Source: Planctomycetales bacterium (GTDB taxonomy: Bacteria > Planctomycetota > Planctomycetia > Pirellulales > Lacipirellulaceae). Taken from it: 51,978 nucleotides of DNA. How positions within the stretch are numbered: position 1 is the first letter of the stretch; every line of letters begins with the position of its first letter. The translations under genes were made by a program, and so were the position numbers. Positions 41,665 to 49,958 of the stretch are shown here, in pieces. The DNA lies in contig JAGQOW010000019.1 of the NCBI GenBank assembly GCA_020427155.1, positions 1-51,978 on the forward strand. The letters are read 5' to 3'. The notes beneath the pieces are model-generated. The model had not been told where the DNA came from. It made no database searches and worked only from the letters and a program-made list of their open reading frames with translations.

Positions 41665-44046
41665 CTAAGCTGCCCGACGAGGTCGAATTGGAGCAGGAGG
41701 ATCGATCGGCAGAGTTGTCGCAGCAGGGGGTGTCTTGGGAGCGAAGGAGGCGACGGGAGCATCGTATTCTTTAGGATACGATTCTGACGGTGGCGGGGCG
41801 TGTGTCGCGTCTCCCTCGTCGTGGTGGCCATACCCGTCGCCGTAGCCGTAACCATATCCGTAGCCATAGCCATACCCGTAGCCGGCCGAATCGTTTGACA
41901 GTGCATTAGCAACGACGCCAAGTACGCGGCAGCCTGCAGAATGGAAACTCTCGACAGCGCGGATAACCGAGCGGCGATGGTTTTTCTCTGGTCGCACGAC
42001 AAGCACAGCCCCGTCGACAACTTGTCCGACGATCTGGGCATCGCTGACGGCTAACACCGGTGGGCAGTCGACAATCACGCGATCATAAATCGAATCGGCC
42101 CAGGCCAGCAGTTCGACAAAGGTCTTGCTACTGAGGAGCTCGGCAGGATTGGGTCTACGGAGTCCCACGGGCAACACATCGAGACCTTTCACTTCGGTTT
42201 GATGAATCAAAGGAGGCGCAGTGACTTCCGGCGGTTGGTCGGAAGCCAATACGTCGGCCACGCCGGGATGCCCTTTGAGATTGATCATGGCTGTGAAGCC
42301 GGGGCGTCGCAGGTCGGCGTCGATGACTAAAGTGCGTTTGCCTGCTTGAGCAAATGCGACGGAGAGATTGGCCGAAATCGTTGTTTTGCCGTCGCCCGGT
42401 TCGGAGCTGGAAACCAGGATGCGATCACACACATCGCCGTTGAGCGACAAGGAAGTTCTCAGGGTACGGAAAGCCTCGGTCTCGACGGAATTGGGCGTTT
42501 TATGGGTGTGAATTGCGGTGAGACCTTCGCCAGGCAGCGGGTCGAGTTTACGAACCATTGCGAGGATAGGTACTCCAAGTTGAGACGAAAGTTCTTCAGG
42601 AGAATTGAAGCGGTCGTCAAGAATGTCCTGGACATAGGCGATTACAATTCCTAGCAAAGTACCGCCCAGGAAACAGAAAATCACTACCAGGCGAAGTCGG
42701 GGGCTGACAGGTGATTGGTCTGCCAACGGTTCTCGAACCACGGTCGCTTTAATGGGAGCTTGCACCTGGCTGATATCGAAGGTGTCGATCTTCTCCGAAA
42801 GGGAGTCCAGATAGGCCTCAAGCCGTTCGACATCGTGCTCCATGATTTGGAGTTGAACGACATGATCGCTTTGTTCGACGGCTTCGGCTCTGGCAATCTC
42901 TAGAGCTTGCAGGAGCTGTTGTTCTTTTTCTTCCGCCTCGCGGACCGCGCGATCGATCATGTTCAATACGAGAGGCTTGGAAACGACTTCGTCCATCGCA
43001 TTGAATCGCTGTCCGGCGCCTGCGCGATAGTTCTTCAAGAAATGTTCCAGGCCTGCAATTTGGTTTTTTAATTCGGCGATATGCGGGTGATTGGGTCCTA
43101 AAGAGGCCGAGAGTCGCTGCAGCTCTTCTTGGGCCGCAAACATTCGCTTTTGTTGCTCAGTGACCAAGAGCAGATCTTGGGAACTGAGGCCCATGGACGC
43201 AAGCATCATCTGTTTGCCGAGCGTCTCCTCGATGCTCGACAGGTGTTGGTTGATACTCTCTCCGCGTTCCAGGCCTTGCTTGATTGCCGCGGCGGTTGCT
43301 TGCAACTGAAGCCGATTGATTTGGGCCTCGGTCCAGGCTTCATTGAGATTCGCTACTCGTTGGACTATTGGCTGGACCGATTGGTCTTTCGAGGCGACGG
43401 CCAGATGCCCGATGCTTTTGCGGAATACCTGTAGCTCCTGTTGCTTGGCCGAGAGTTCGCTTTGACGTTGGCTGTAACCGTCCTTGAGAACATCGACAAA
43501 GTCTCCTGCGCTTCCCTTGTGAGTTTCGTCGACGAATTCGAGGTACGACTGGATGATGGCGCGAACAATGGCGGCGGCTGCTTCGGGTTCGAGCGAGCGG
43601 TATTTTACCTCGATGAGATTGGTCTTCCGCGTGACTTGAGCATCGAGCTGGGTGGCGATCTTGTCGGCCCACTGCTTGGGAGAGACGCCTTGCAAGTCGA
43701 CCCGATGTTCGGGAGCCAACTGCTCGATTGCATTCTGAATGACAATCGGGCTACTGACCAACTCGCGATGGGTGGCCATCGTGTTGCCAGAGCTGTCATG
43801 ATCGCTCACTGAAGAGAGCTGATCTTGCTGCTGCTCGACGATTAGCAGCTTGGCTTTCGACTCGAAGTAGCGAGGGGCCAGATAGTAGTAGGCAGCGCCG
43901 GCAAGCCAGACCAGATACATCGCTGAAAAGACGATCTTCTTGCGGCAACGGATGATGTGGAAGAATCGCAGCAAAACCGGGATCAGGTCGCTGAGCGGTC
44001 CGCGATCATGTTCAGGAAAGGTCGAGAGTTCTGATTCTTGAGTCAT
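41665..44046 (-). CDS. Wzz/Wzc-type polysaccharide copolymerase and tyrosine autokinase (BY-kinase)
   Basis: A 793-residue inner-membrane protein. Transmembrane helices at about 37-57 and 451-473 flank a periplasmic Wzz-like coiled-coil region. The cytoplasmic kinase has Walker A SSEPGDGKTT (547-556), Walker A' LVIDADLRRPG (573-583) and a Walker B IVDCPPVLAVSD. The tyrosine-rich cluster near the C-terminus is seven GY pairs plus GDGYG (722-740), not the irregular cluster of E. coli Wzc; about 50 Pro-rich residues follow it. It controls export and chain length together with Wza and Wzy. It lies between those two in one operon. Confidence 0.95.
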   Translation of the reverse strand: MTQESELSTFPEHDRGPLSDLIPVLLRFFHIIRCRKKIVFSAMYLVWLAGAAYYYLAPRYFESKAKLLIVEQQQDQLSSVSDHDSSGNTMATHRELVSSPIVIQNAIEQLAPEHRVDLQGVSPKQWADKIATQLDAQVTRKTNLIEVKYRSLEPEAAAAIVRAIIQSYLEFVDETHKGSAGDFVDVLKDGYSQRQSELSAKQQELQVFRKSIGHLAVASKDQSVQPIVQRVANLNEAWTEAQINRLQLQATAAAIKQGLERGESINQHLSSIEETLGKQMMLASMGLSSQDLLLVTEQQKRMFAAQEELQRLSASLGPNHPHIAELKNQIAGLEHFLKNYRAGAGQRFNAMDEVVSKPLVLNMIDRAVREAEEKEQQLLQALEIARAEAVEQSDHVVQLQIMEHDVERLEAYLDSLSEKIDTFDISQVQAPIKATVVREPLADQSPVSPRLRLVVIFCFLGGTLLGIVIAYVQDILDDRFNSPEELSSQLGVPILAMVRKLDPLPGEGLTAIHTHKTPNSVETEAFRTLRTSLSLNGDVCDRILVSSSEPGDGKTTISANLSVAFAQAGKRTLVIDADLRRPGFTAMINLKGHPGVADVLASDQPPEVTAPPLIHQTEVKGLDVLPVGLRRPNPAELLSSKTFVELLAWADSIYDRVIVDCPPVLAVSDAQIVGQVVDGAVLVVRPEKNHRRSVIRAVESFHSAGCRVLGVVANALSNDSAGYGYGYGYGYGYGYGDGYGHHDEGDATHAPPPSESYPKEYDAPVASFAPKTPPAATTLPIDPPAPIRPRRAA
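41827..41883 (-). repeat. Gly-Tyr dipeptide repeat in the BY-kinase tail
   Basis: Nineteen codons read GYGYGYGYGYGYGYGDGYG. The Gly and Tyr codons vary (GGC, GGG, GGA, GGT; TAC, TAT), so the DNA is not a simple slipped repeat and the protein sequence itself appears to be maintained. Confidence 0.9.
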
Positions 44047-44167
44047 TCTGAGAAACTGCTTAACAGGTGAATCGCGGGAGATGCCCGTTTGCTGCTTACT
44101 TACTTGTTTGCCGTCAAACCTTAGGCCAATTCCATTTTCGAATCAGGTGAGTTGTAATCGAAGTTTG

Positions 44168-45292
44168 CTAAAATACGGTCGTTCTGCCGGCAATTCCGAC
44201 GGAGACGTTAATAATCTTCGAGAGCGTATCGACAACGACTGTTGCGGGGGTCTGCTCGATGGTCACGGTGTCGCCGGCGGTCAGCCGGATATTCTCGGCT
44301 CCGTTGTGTTTTGCTTCAGCGAGACTCGCCTGGATGACAATCGGTTCTGGACGATTCTCAAGTCGTCGAATGACGAACACTTTGTTAGCAACGGGCGAAC
44401 TTCGCCCACCGGCCATTGCAATTCCGTCCAGCAGGTGGACGTCTTGATCGACGGGCAACTCGAACTGTCCAGGTTTGTTTACCAAACCGCTAACGTGGAA
44501 CACCTTGCTCTTTCGCTTGGTGACCATAACGACATCGCGATCGTTGAGTCGAGAATCGATCCGACCAGGAAACCGTGCATCGGCAAGGTTGATCCGAGAG
44601 ACTTGCGGTACATTTTGAGGCGCCACTGGTGCGCCAGATGATTGAAGCGATTGATACGCGGCCAGTTGCACATTGCCATTTTCTGACTTCGGAGCAGCGT
44701 CGTTGGCTGCTAAGAAAGTGTTTTGAGATGCTTGCCGCATGACTTCAATTTCCGTGCTCGCTTTTTCGGTAAGCCCGCCAGCGGCCGCCAGGGCAGTCAC
44801 GACATCGCAACTGCCCCGAGGGATTTCATGAACGCCAGGGTTGGTTACCGCTCCAAGTACTGTGATTCGATTGACCGCTCGGGTTTTGACATCGACGGTC
44901 ACAACCGGGTGAAGATAGATGCCGCGCTCGATAGCAGTGGTTGTAATGCTTTGGCTGGCATCGAAAGCTTCCATGCCCGATACGGGGACAGGGCCGATGA
45001 GCGGTATGGCGACGGTGCCGTCGTTCGCCACGCGTACGATCATCGGGGCCACTCGCTCGTCGTCGCGGCCGGTGGCGATGGTGACTTCCAGGAGGTCTCC
45101 TGGTGCAAGCAGCGAGTTTTTTGAACCGGCGCTGGCAAGGGTCGATAGATTCAGATTGCTCTCTCCCTTGTTTGCGGCAACTCGAAACTCTGGTGGGAGA
45201 TTCCTGGCGCGAAAGATGGGCGACCGACACCCCGTCGCAACTGTTGCGGCCACCAGCAGCACCATCATCGTTAGGAGATCGATTCGGGGCAT
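44168..45292 (-). CDS. Wza-type polysaccharide export outer-membrane lipoprotein
   Basis: A 374-residue exporter. The signal sequence LLTMMVLLVAATVATGC ends in a lipobox with Cys22. A Poly_export domain (LLAPGDLLEVTIATG, RVANDGTVAIPLIGPVPVSG) and two SLBB-type segments follow: ITVLGAVTNPGVHEIPRG and FHVSGLVNKPGQFELPVD. It forms the outer-membrane channel for polysaccharide secretion, and is the first gene of the operon with the BY-kinase (121 bases on), Wzy and the WbpM-type dehydratase. ATG 45292 is preferred over 45316 because the signal peptide then has a normal n-region. Confidence 0.9.
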   Translation of the reverse strand: MPRIDLLTMMVLLVAATVATGCRSPIFRARNLPPEFRVAANKGESNLNLSTLASAGSKNSLLAPGDLLEVTIATGRDDERVAPMIVRVANDGTVAIPLIGPVPVSGMEAFDASQSITTTAIERGIYLHPVVTVDVKTRAVNRITVLGAVTNPGVHEIPRGSCDVVTALAAAGGLTEKASTEIEVMRQASQNTFLAANDAAPKSENGNVQLAAYQSLQSSGAPVAPQNVPQVSRINLADARFPGRIDSRLNDRDVVMVTKRKSKVFHVSGLVNKPGQFELPVDQDVHLLDGIAMAGGRSSPVANKVFVIRRLENRPEPIVIQASLAEAKHNGAENIRLTAGDTVTIEQTPATVVVDTLSKIINVSVGIAGRTTVF

Positions 45293-45328
45293 CTTCGGCA
45301 GTAATCCTCCGGCCAATTACCGATTAAG

Positions 45329-45360
45329 CATTGCCAAGGCAACGAGTGCAGTTGGCAATG
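45329..45360. promoter_or_regulatory. Inverted repeat in the wza leader
   Basis: CATTGCCAA (45329-45337) and TTGGCAATG (45352-45360) are perfect 9-base arms with a 14-base loop, 37-68 bases before the wza start. It could be a leader hairpin or an operator for a dimeric regulator. No known family motif is recognised. Confidence 0.45.
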
Positions 45361-45453
45361 TTGTTGAACAGTATCTCCAGAGCTATGCAAAACGCTCCGG
45401 GCAAGCCCCTCGCAGTGATTGCGCGGGCGTTCCCCCAATCTGCGGGATGGGGG

Positions 45454-45482
45454 TAATTACTATTTATGCACAGATGTCGCAA
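45454..45482 (-). promoter_or_regulatory. Candidate promoter of the wza operon
   Basis: TTGCGA (45482-45477), a 17-base spacer and TAATTA (45459-45454) on the minus strand, about 160 bases upstream of wza. A stem CCCCCA/TGGGGG lies just after it (45432-45453). The leader would include the inverted repeat at 45329-45360. Confidence 0.4.
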
Positions 45483-45602
45483 GCCCTATGGACAAGGGCG
45501 ATACCCTAGTGGATGGGCCAGCTCCGCTGAGTCGCTGCTAGCTGCGGCTGCAGCACAGAGCAAGCAAGCTATCAAGTGGCCTTTGGGAGCAGAGATCGTA
45601 AT

Positions 45603-46937
45603 CTATGCTTTGACGATCTTTTCGCGCCCTTGCGAGACGTTTTGGGTTGCATTGCGAGTGTCGACCACTAAAGGCGAGTGCTTGACAATGAAATCGTAGT
45701 CGTAGGCGCTGTGGTTGGTGGCGATAAGGACGCAATCTTGGCTGGCTAGGTAGCTGGGGGTAAGTTCGCAACTTGCCAGTTTGGGGACATCATGCGATCG
45801 CATGGAAGGCAGTTTTGGGACATGAGGGTCGTTGTACGAAACCTCGGCGCCTTGTGCGATCAAACCTTCCAGCAGAACGAAGGAGGGGCTTTCGCGGGGG
45901 TCGTCGACGTCCCGCTTATAGGCAATTCCCAGTAGCGCAATTTTGCTGCCGCGTACGGGTTTGCTGCGATCATTCAGCGCGTCGCTGACTCGTTTGAGTA
46001 CGTATTGGGGCATCTGCGAATTGATTTCCCCTGCCAACTCAATGAATCGAGTCGGCATGTCATACTTGCGTGCGACCCAACTGAGGTAGAAAGGATCGAT
46101 AGGAATACAGTGGCCACCCAAGCCAGGGCCCGGGTAAAACGCGGAGAAGCCAAAGGGTTTCGACTTGGCCGCGTCGATCACTTCCCAGACGTCGATGTCC
46201 ATTCGCTGACACAGGATTTTGAGTTCGTTGACTAGCGCGATGTTTACGGCTCGGTAGGTGTTCTCAAGTATCTTGCACGTTTCAGCCACCTCGCAGGAGG
46301 AGACGGGCACAATATCCGCAACCACTGCTCGGTAGAGCGCATCGGCTACGCGCTGGCTCGGCTCGTCGAAACCACCCACTACTTTGGGAATCTTTGCGGC
46401 CGAAAAATCAGGATTGCCCGGGTCTTCCCGTTCGGGGCTATAGGCGAGGAAGAAATCCTGGCCCACTTTCAAGCCCGATTTTTCCAATTCTGGCAGCATG
46501 ACGTCGCGCGTCGTACCTGGGTACGTCGTGCTTTCCAATACGACCAGCTGTCCAGGGCGAAGAACGCTGGCGATCGTCTGGACGGTGGAAACCACGTAGC
46601 TCAAGTCGGGGTCGCGCGACTCGGTGAGGGGCGTGGGAACACAAATCAGCAGGGCGTCTGCTTTGGCCAGACTCTTGGGGTCGGAACTGGCAGCGAACTT
46701 GCCCGATTGTTTCCAACTACGCAGCCACTCGGAAGGGATGTGACCGATATAGCTTTCGCATTGATTGAGTTTTTCGATCTTGCGCTGGTCGACGTCGTAA
46801 CCAAGGGCCGAAAAGCCTGCCTCGATAAATGCGTGGGCCAGAGGCAAACCTACATACCCCAAACCGATGATCCCCACGGTCGCCTGTTTCTTCTCGATCA
46901 GGTCTTCCAAGGAGTCTAAAGCATTGGCGTGCGGCAT
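45603..46937 (-). CDS. WbpA-type UDP-N-acetylglucosamine 6-dehydrogenase
   Basis: A 444-residue UDP-sugar dehydrogenase that oxidises C6 of a UDP-HexNAc to the carboxylate with two NAD+. The Rossmann motif is IGLGYVGLPLA; ICVPTPL, ESTTYPGTT and YSPEREDPGN follow; the catalytic Cys277 lies in GLGGHCIPIDP. The sequence fits the WbpA/WecC class more than UDP-glucose dehydrogenase, and the company of WbpB, WbpD and WbpE supports UDP-GlcNAc as substrate. It is 310 bases upstream of wza on the same strand but has no close partner. Confidence 0.9.
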   Translation of the reverse strand: MPHANALDSLEDLIEKKQATVGIIGLGYVGLPLAHAFIEAGFSALGYDVDQRKIEKLNQCESYIGHIPSEWLRSWKQSGKFAASSDPKSLAKADALLICVPTPLTESRDPDLSYVVSTVQTIASVLRPGQLVVLESTTYPGTTRDVMLPELEKSGLKVGQDFFLAYSPEREDPGNPDFSAAKIPKVVGGFDEPSQRVADALYRAVVADIVPVSSCEVAETCKILENTYRAVNIALVNELKILCQRMDIDVWEVIDAAKSKPFGFSAFYPGPGLGGHCIPIDPFYLSWVARKYDMPTRFIELAGEINSQMPQYVLKRVSDALNDRSKPVRGSKIALLGIAYKRDVDDPRESPSFVLLEGLIAQGAEVSYNDPHVPKLPSMRSHDVPKLASCELTPSYLASQDCVLIATNHSAYDYDFIVKHSPLVVDTRNATQNVSQGREKIVKA

Positions 46938-47167
46938 AGAGAAACAGTCCTACCGAATACGGGCGAGAAGGGAATAACGGGGCAGATGGCGGTCAAGAGC
47001 TCAGGAGCCTGGCCCGTAAGAGTCTACCTGGGGATGCGTATCATGTCGACCTTGCTAGGGGCAGTCAATCGCTACTATTATGGTTTGGGTTCGCCGCTTG
47101 TTTGGCTAGGGGCTCGATTGCTCAACACTTCGAGATCCTCTTCGGAGAGGTCAAAGGATACAGATTC

Positions 47168-48103
47168 ATGAAGTACCTGGTTACCGGCGGGGCCGGATTC
47201 ATCGGTTCTCACATCGCGTCGGCCCTGGTCGAGCAAGGCGAAGAGGTACGGGTGCTTGATAATCTGAGTACCGGTCGGATTGAGAACCTGGCTCATTTGG
47301 ATGGCAAGGTGGAGTTTCTTGAAGGCGATCTGCTCGATCGCAAAGCAGTCGAGAGCGCGGTCCAGGAGGTCGAGGTGGTGTATCACCAGGCCGCATTGGC
47401 GTCGGTTCCGCGTAGTGTTGCCAGGCCGATGGATACGCATGCAGCTTGTGTCACTGGGACGCTCAATGTGCTTGATGCGTCGCGTTTGGCCGGTGTTCGT
47501 CGGGTCGTTTATGCCGGTTCGAGCAGCGCCTATGGCAACCAGCCCTTTTCGTCGAAGCGGGAGACCGATCTGCCTGCGCCGTTGTCGCCGTACGCTGCAG
47601 CCAAGTTTGCCGGCGAGTCGTACTGCCGGGCCTTTGCTGCAACCTATGGCCTGGAGACGGTGGTTATCCGTTATTTCAATGTCTTCGGACCTCGGCAGGA
47701 TCCGCATAGCGAGTACTCTGCCGTAATTCCGATCTTCGTGACAGCAATGCTAGCAGGAAAGCGGCCGACGATATACGGCGATGGAAAGCAATCGAGGGAC
47801 TTCACCTATATTGAAAACGTGGTGCGAGGCAACCTGGCTGCGGCTGTGGCTCCCGACGTGTCGGGGAGAGTCTTCAACGTCGCTTGTGGCAGTCAATTTA
47901 CGTTGCTTGATCTGGTAGCTGCTATCAATCAAGTGCTGGGAACCAAGATCGAGCCCCAATTTGCGGAGGCGCGCGTGGGAGACGTTCGCGAGAGCCTGGC
48001 CGACATCACAGCTGCCCGCAAGTGCTTGGGTTATGAGCCGGTTGTCGATTTTACCGAAGGGTTGCGCCGCTCGATCGAATACTATCGAGATCTCTCCCGC
48101 TGA
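47168..48103 (+). CDS. NAD-dependent UDP-sugar 4-epimerase (GalE/WbpP-like)
   Basis: A 311-residue extended SDR. It has the NAD motif TGGAGFIGSH at the start, YHQAALASVPRSV, the catalytic Ser/Tyr/Lys as SSSAYG and SPYAAAKF, and RYFNVFGPRQDP, a pattern found in UDP-GlcNAc 4-epimerases of the WbpP/Gne group. It would supply a UDP-HexNAc epimer for the polysaccharide. AAAGGA precedes ATG 47168 by 8 bases. A weak start at 47102 adds an unrelated leader. It opens the plus-strand run with WbpB, WbpD, WbpE and the flippase. Confidence 0.88.
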   Translation: MKYLVTGGAGFIGSHIASALVEQGEEVRVLDNLSTGRIENLAHLDGKVEFLEGDLLDRKAVESAVQEVEVVYHQAALASVPRSVARPMDTHAACVTGTLNVLDASRLAGVRRVVYAGSSSAYGNQPFSSKRETDLPAPLSPYAAAKFAGESYCRAFAATYGLETVVIRYFNVFGPRQDPHSEYSAVIPIFVTAMLAGKRPTIYGDGKQSRDFTYIENVVRGNLAAAVAPDVSGRVFNVACGSQFTLLDLVAAINQVLGTKIEPQFAEARVGDVRESLADITAARKCLGYEPVVDFTEGLRRSIEYYRDLSR

Positions 48104-48148
48104 GGGATTGATCTTGTATCGTGGCCTGGGTTTTTCTAGCCTCCGCTC

Positions 48149-48174
48149 CCTCCCCCGCTCTGAGGAGGGGGAGG
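48149..48174. terminator. GC-rich hairpin between the epimerase and WbpB genes
   Basis: CCTCCCCC (48149-48156) pairs with GGGGGAGG (48167-48174) across a 10-base loop. No T tract follows, so it may be an attenuating hairpin or an extragenic repeat rather than a full terminator. Confidence 0.35.
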
Positions 48175-48206
48175 TATTGTCCGTGGCCAGATAGGAAACG
48201 ATCGAG

Positions 48207-49199
48207 ATGAACTTTGCCCTCATTGGCGCGGCGGGCTTTATTGCCCCGAAGCATTTGCAGGCGATACACGACACCGGCAACGATCTGGTTGCGGCGGTCG
48301 ACCCTCACGACTGCGTCGGCAGGTTGGACGGATTCTTCCCCGATGCACACTTTTTTACTGAAATAGAAAGGTTCGACCGGTATCTCGAGAAGCGTCGCCG
48401 AGGAGACGAAGACGATCATGTGAAGTATGTGAGTATCTGTTCGCCCAATTATTTGCATGATGCCCACGTTCGTTTGGCTTTGCGGGTCAAAGCCCATGCG
48501 ATTTGTGAAAAACCGTTAGTTATTTCTCCGTGGAATCTCGACGCTCTTGAAGAACTCGAGGCAGAGCATGGCCGACGAGTCTACACCGTTTTGCAGTTGA
48601 GGTTGTTGCCTTCGCTTATCAAGCTGAAGCAAGAGCTGGCGGAAAAGGCATCGGGCGAGCGAGCGGACATATGCCTCACCTATATCACGCGTCGCGGCCG
48701 ATGGTACGACACATCGTGGAAGGGCTCTCACGAGAAGTCTGGCGGCGTGGCGTTGAATATCGGGATCCATTTTTTTGATCTCTTGCATTGGCTGTTTGGC
48801 GAAGTGGAGAGCAGCAAGGTGCATCTCAGCAATCCTCGGAAGATGGCGGGAATGCTTTATCTGGAACGTGCCCGAGTGCGTTGGTTTTTATCGACCGACG
48901 CCGATGACTTGCCTGATGAGGTAGTGAGCGACGGGGGATATGCGTATCGCTCGATGACTTTCGACGGACAAGAGATTGAGTTTTCTACGGGATTCAAAGA
49001 CCTTCACACGCAGGTTTACGAAGAAGTTCTCGCTGGCCGGGGAACAGGCATTCGGGACGCTCGTCCGGCAGTTGAGCTGGCGTATTCGATCAATCGAAGC
49101 GATACGGAATCAGTTCTAGCCGATGCCCATCCGTTCGTGTCGCGGGTATCGAGCGTCAGGCTGCCCCGCCAAGACCGGCCTGCTAGCAGAGCTGCCTGA
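48207..49199 (+). CDS. WbpB/WlbA-type UDP-GlcNAcA 3-dehydrogenase
   Basis: A 330-residue Gfo/Idh/MocA oxidoreductase. It opens MNFALIGAAGFIAPKHLQAI, followed by DTGNDLVAAVDPHDCVGRLD and SICSPNYLHDAHVRLALR and the catalytic EKPL (CEKPLV), a run close to the known WbpB/WlbA pattern. It oxidises C3 of UDP-GlcNAcA for subsequent transamination. The C-terminal domain includes GGVALNIGIHFFDLLHWLFG. It is 88 bases upstream of the WbpD-type gene. The start ATG is unambiguous because homology begins there. Confidence 0.93.
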   Translation: MNFALIGAAGFIAPKHLQAIHDTGNDLVAAVDPHDCVGRLDGFFPDAHFFTEIERFDRYLEKRRRGDEDDHVKYVSICSPNYLHDAHVRLALRVKAHAICEKPLVISPWNLDALEELEAEHGRRVYTVLQLRLLPSLIKLKQELAEKASGERADICLTYITRRGRWYDTSWKGSHEKSGGVALNIGIHFFDLLHWLFGEVESSKVHLSNPRKMAGMLYLERARVRWFLSTDADDLPDEVVSDGGYAYRSMTFDGQEIEFSTGFKDLHTQVYEEVLAGRGTGIRDARPAVELAYSINRSDTESVLADAHPFVSRVSSVRLPRQDRPASRAA

Positions 49200-49287
49200 G
49201 ACTCTTCTTGCACAAAACCTTCAATTCGCTTTACACTCTCGCATCGACGTTATGCAAGGATCGCGTGCCAAAAGCGAGGGCATTGCC

Positions 49288-49899
49288 ATGGATGGCAACC
49301 TGGGGTTTTCTGTACATGAGTCGTCTTATATAGACGAGGGCGTCGTTGTAGGCGACAAGACTTGTATCTGGCATTTCTGCCACGTGCTGACAGGCTCGGT
49401 GATTGGCCAAAGCTGCCGCATCGGGCAGAACGTGGTGATAGGTCCCCGGGTTCAGATCGGCAGCAACGTCAAGATTCAAAACAATGTTTCGGTGTACGAG
49501 GGGGTGACGCTGGAAGACGACGTGTTCTGCGGGCCCTCGGTCGTTTTTACCAACATTCTCACACCGCGCTCGGCGTTTCCGAGAAATCGTAGCGAGGACA
49601 ATCTTGCCACCCTCGTGAAGCGCGGGGCCAGTATTGGCGCCAATGCAACGATCGTCTGCGGCACTACGATCGGTGAGTGCGCATTGATAGGTGCAGGCTC
49701 AGTCGTGACGAAAGACGTTGAGCCGTATGCCGTGGTGTATGGTAACCCAGCACGACAACGTGGTTGGGCGTGTGAATGTGGGCTGATTCTTGAGTTTGTG
49801 GATACCAGCGCACAATGTACCGGTTGCAGACGGCGGTACATGCAATCGAACCAGGGCTGCGTAGAACTCGTGAAAGAAGGCAGGCAAGCGGCGGCGTAA
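49288..49899 (+). CDS. WbpD/WlbB-type N-acetyltransferase
   Basis: A 203-residue left-handed beta-helix acyltransferase that acetylates the 3-amino group of the UDP-sugar made by WbpB and WbpE. Hexapeptide repeats run from about residue 12 to 145 (SVIGQSCRIGQNVVIGPRVQ, GASIGANATIVCGTTIGECA) and end in VVYGNPARQRGW. The C-terminal 40 residues have four cysteines (162, 164, 177, 180) in CECG...CTGC, a zinc-ribbon-like extension. ATG 49288 has GCGAGGG upstream; ATG 49252 is a possible longer start. Confidence 0.9.
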   Translation: MDGNLGFSVHESSYIDEGVVVGDKTCIWHFCHVLTGSVIGQSCRIGQNVVIGPRVQIGSNVKIQNNVSVYEGVTLEDDVFCGPSVVFTNILTPRSAFPRNRSEDNLATLVKRGASIGANATIVCGTTIGECALIGAGSVVTKDVEPYAVVYGNPARQRGWACECGLILEFVDTSAQCTGCRRRYMQSNQGCVELVKEGRQAAA

Positions 49900-49958
49900 C
49901 CCAGGGCTCGCGTTGGAGCATTCAGTCACTTCAGAACAAATTCGGCAGGAAAGCAAGC

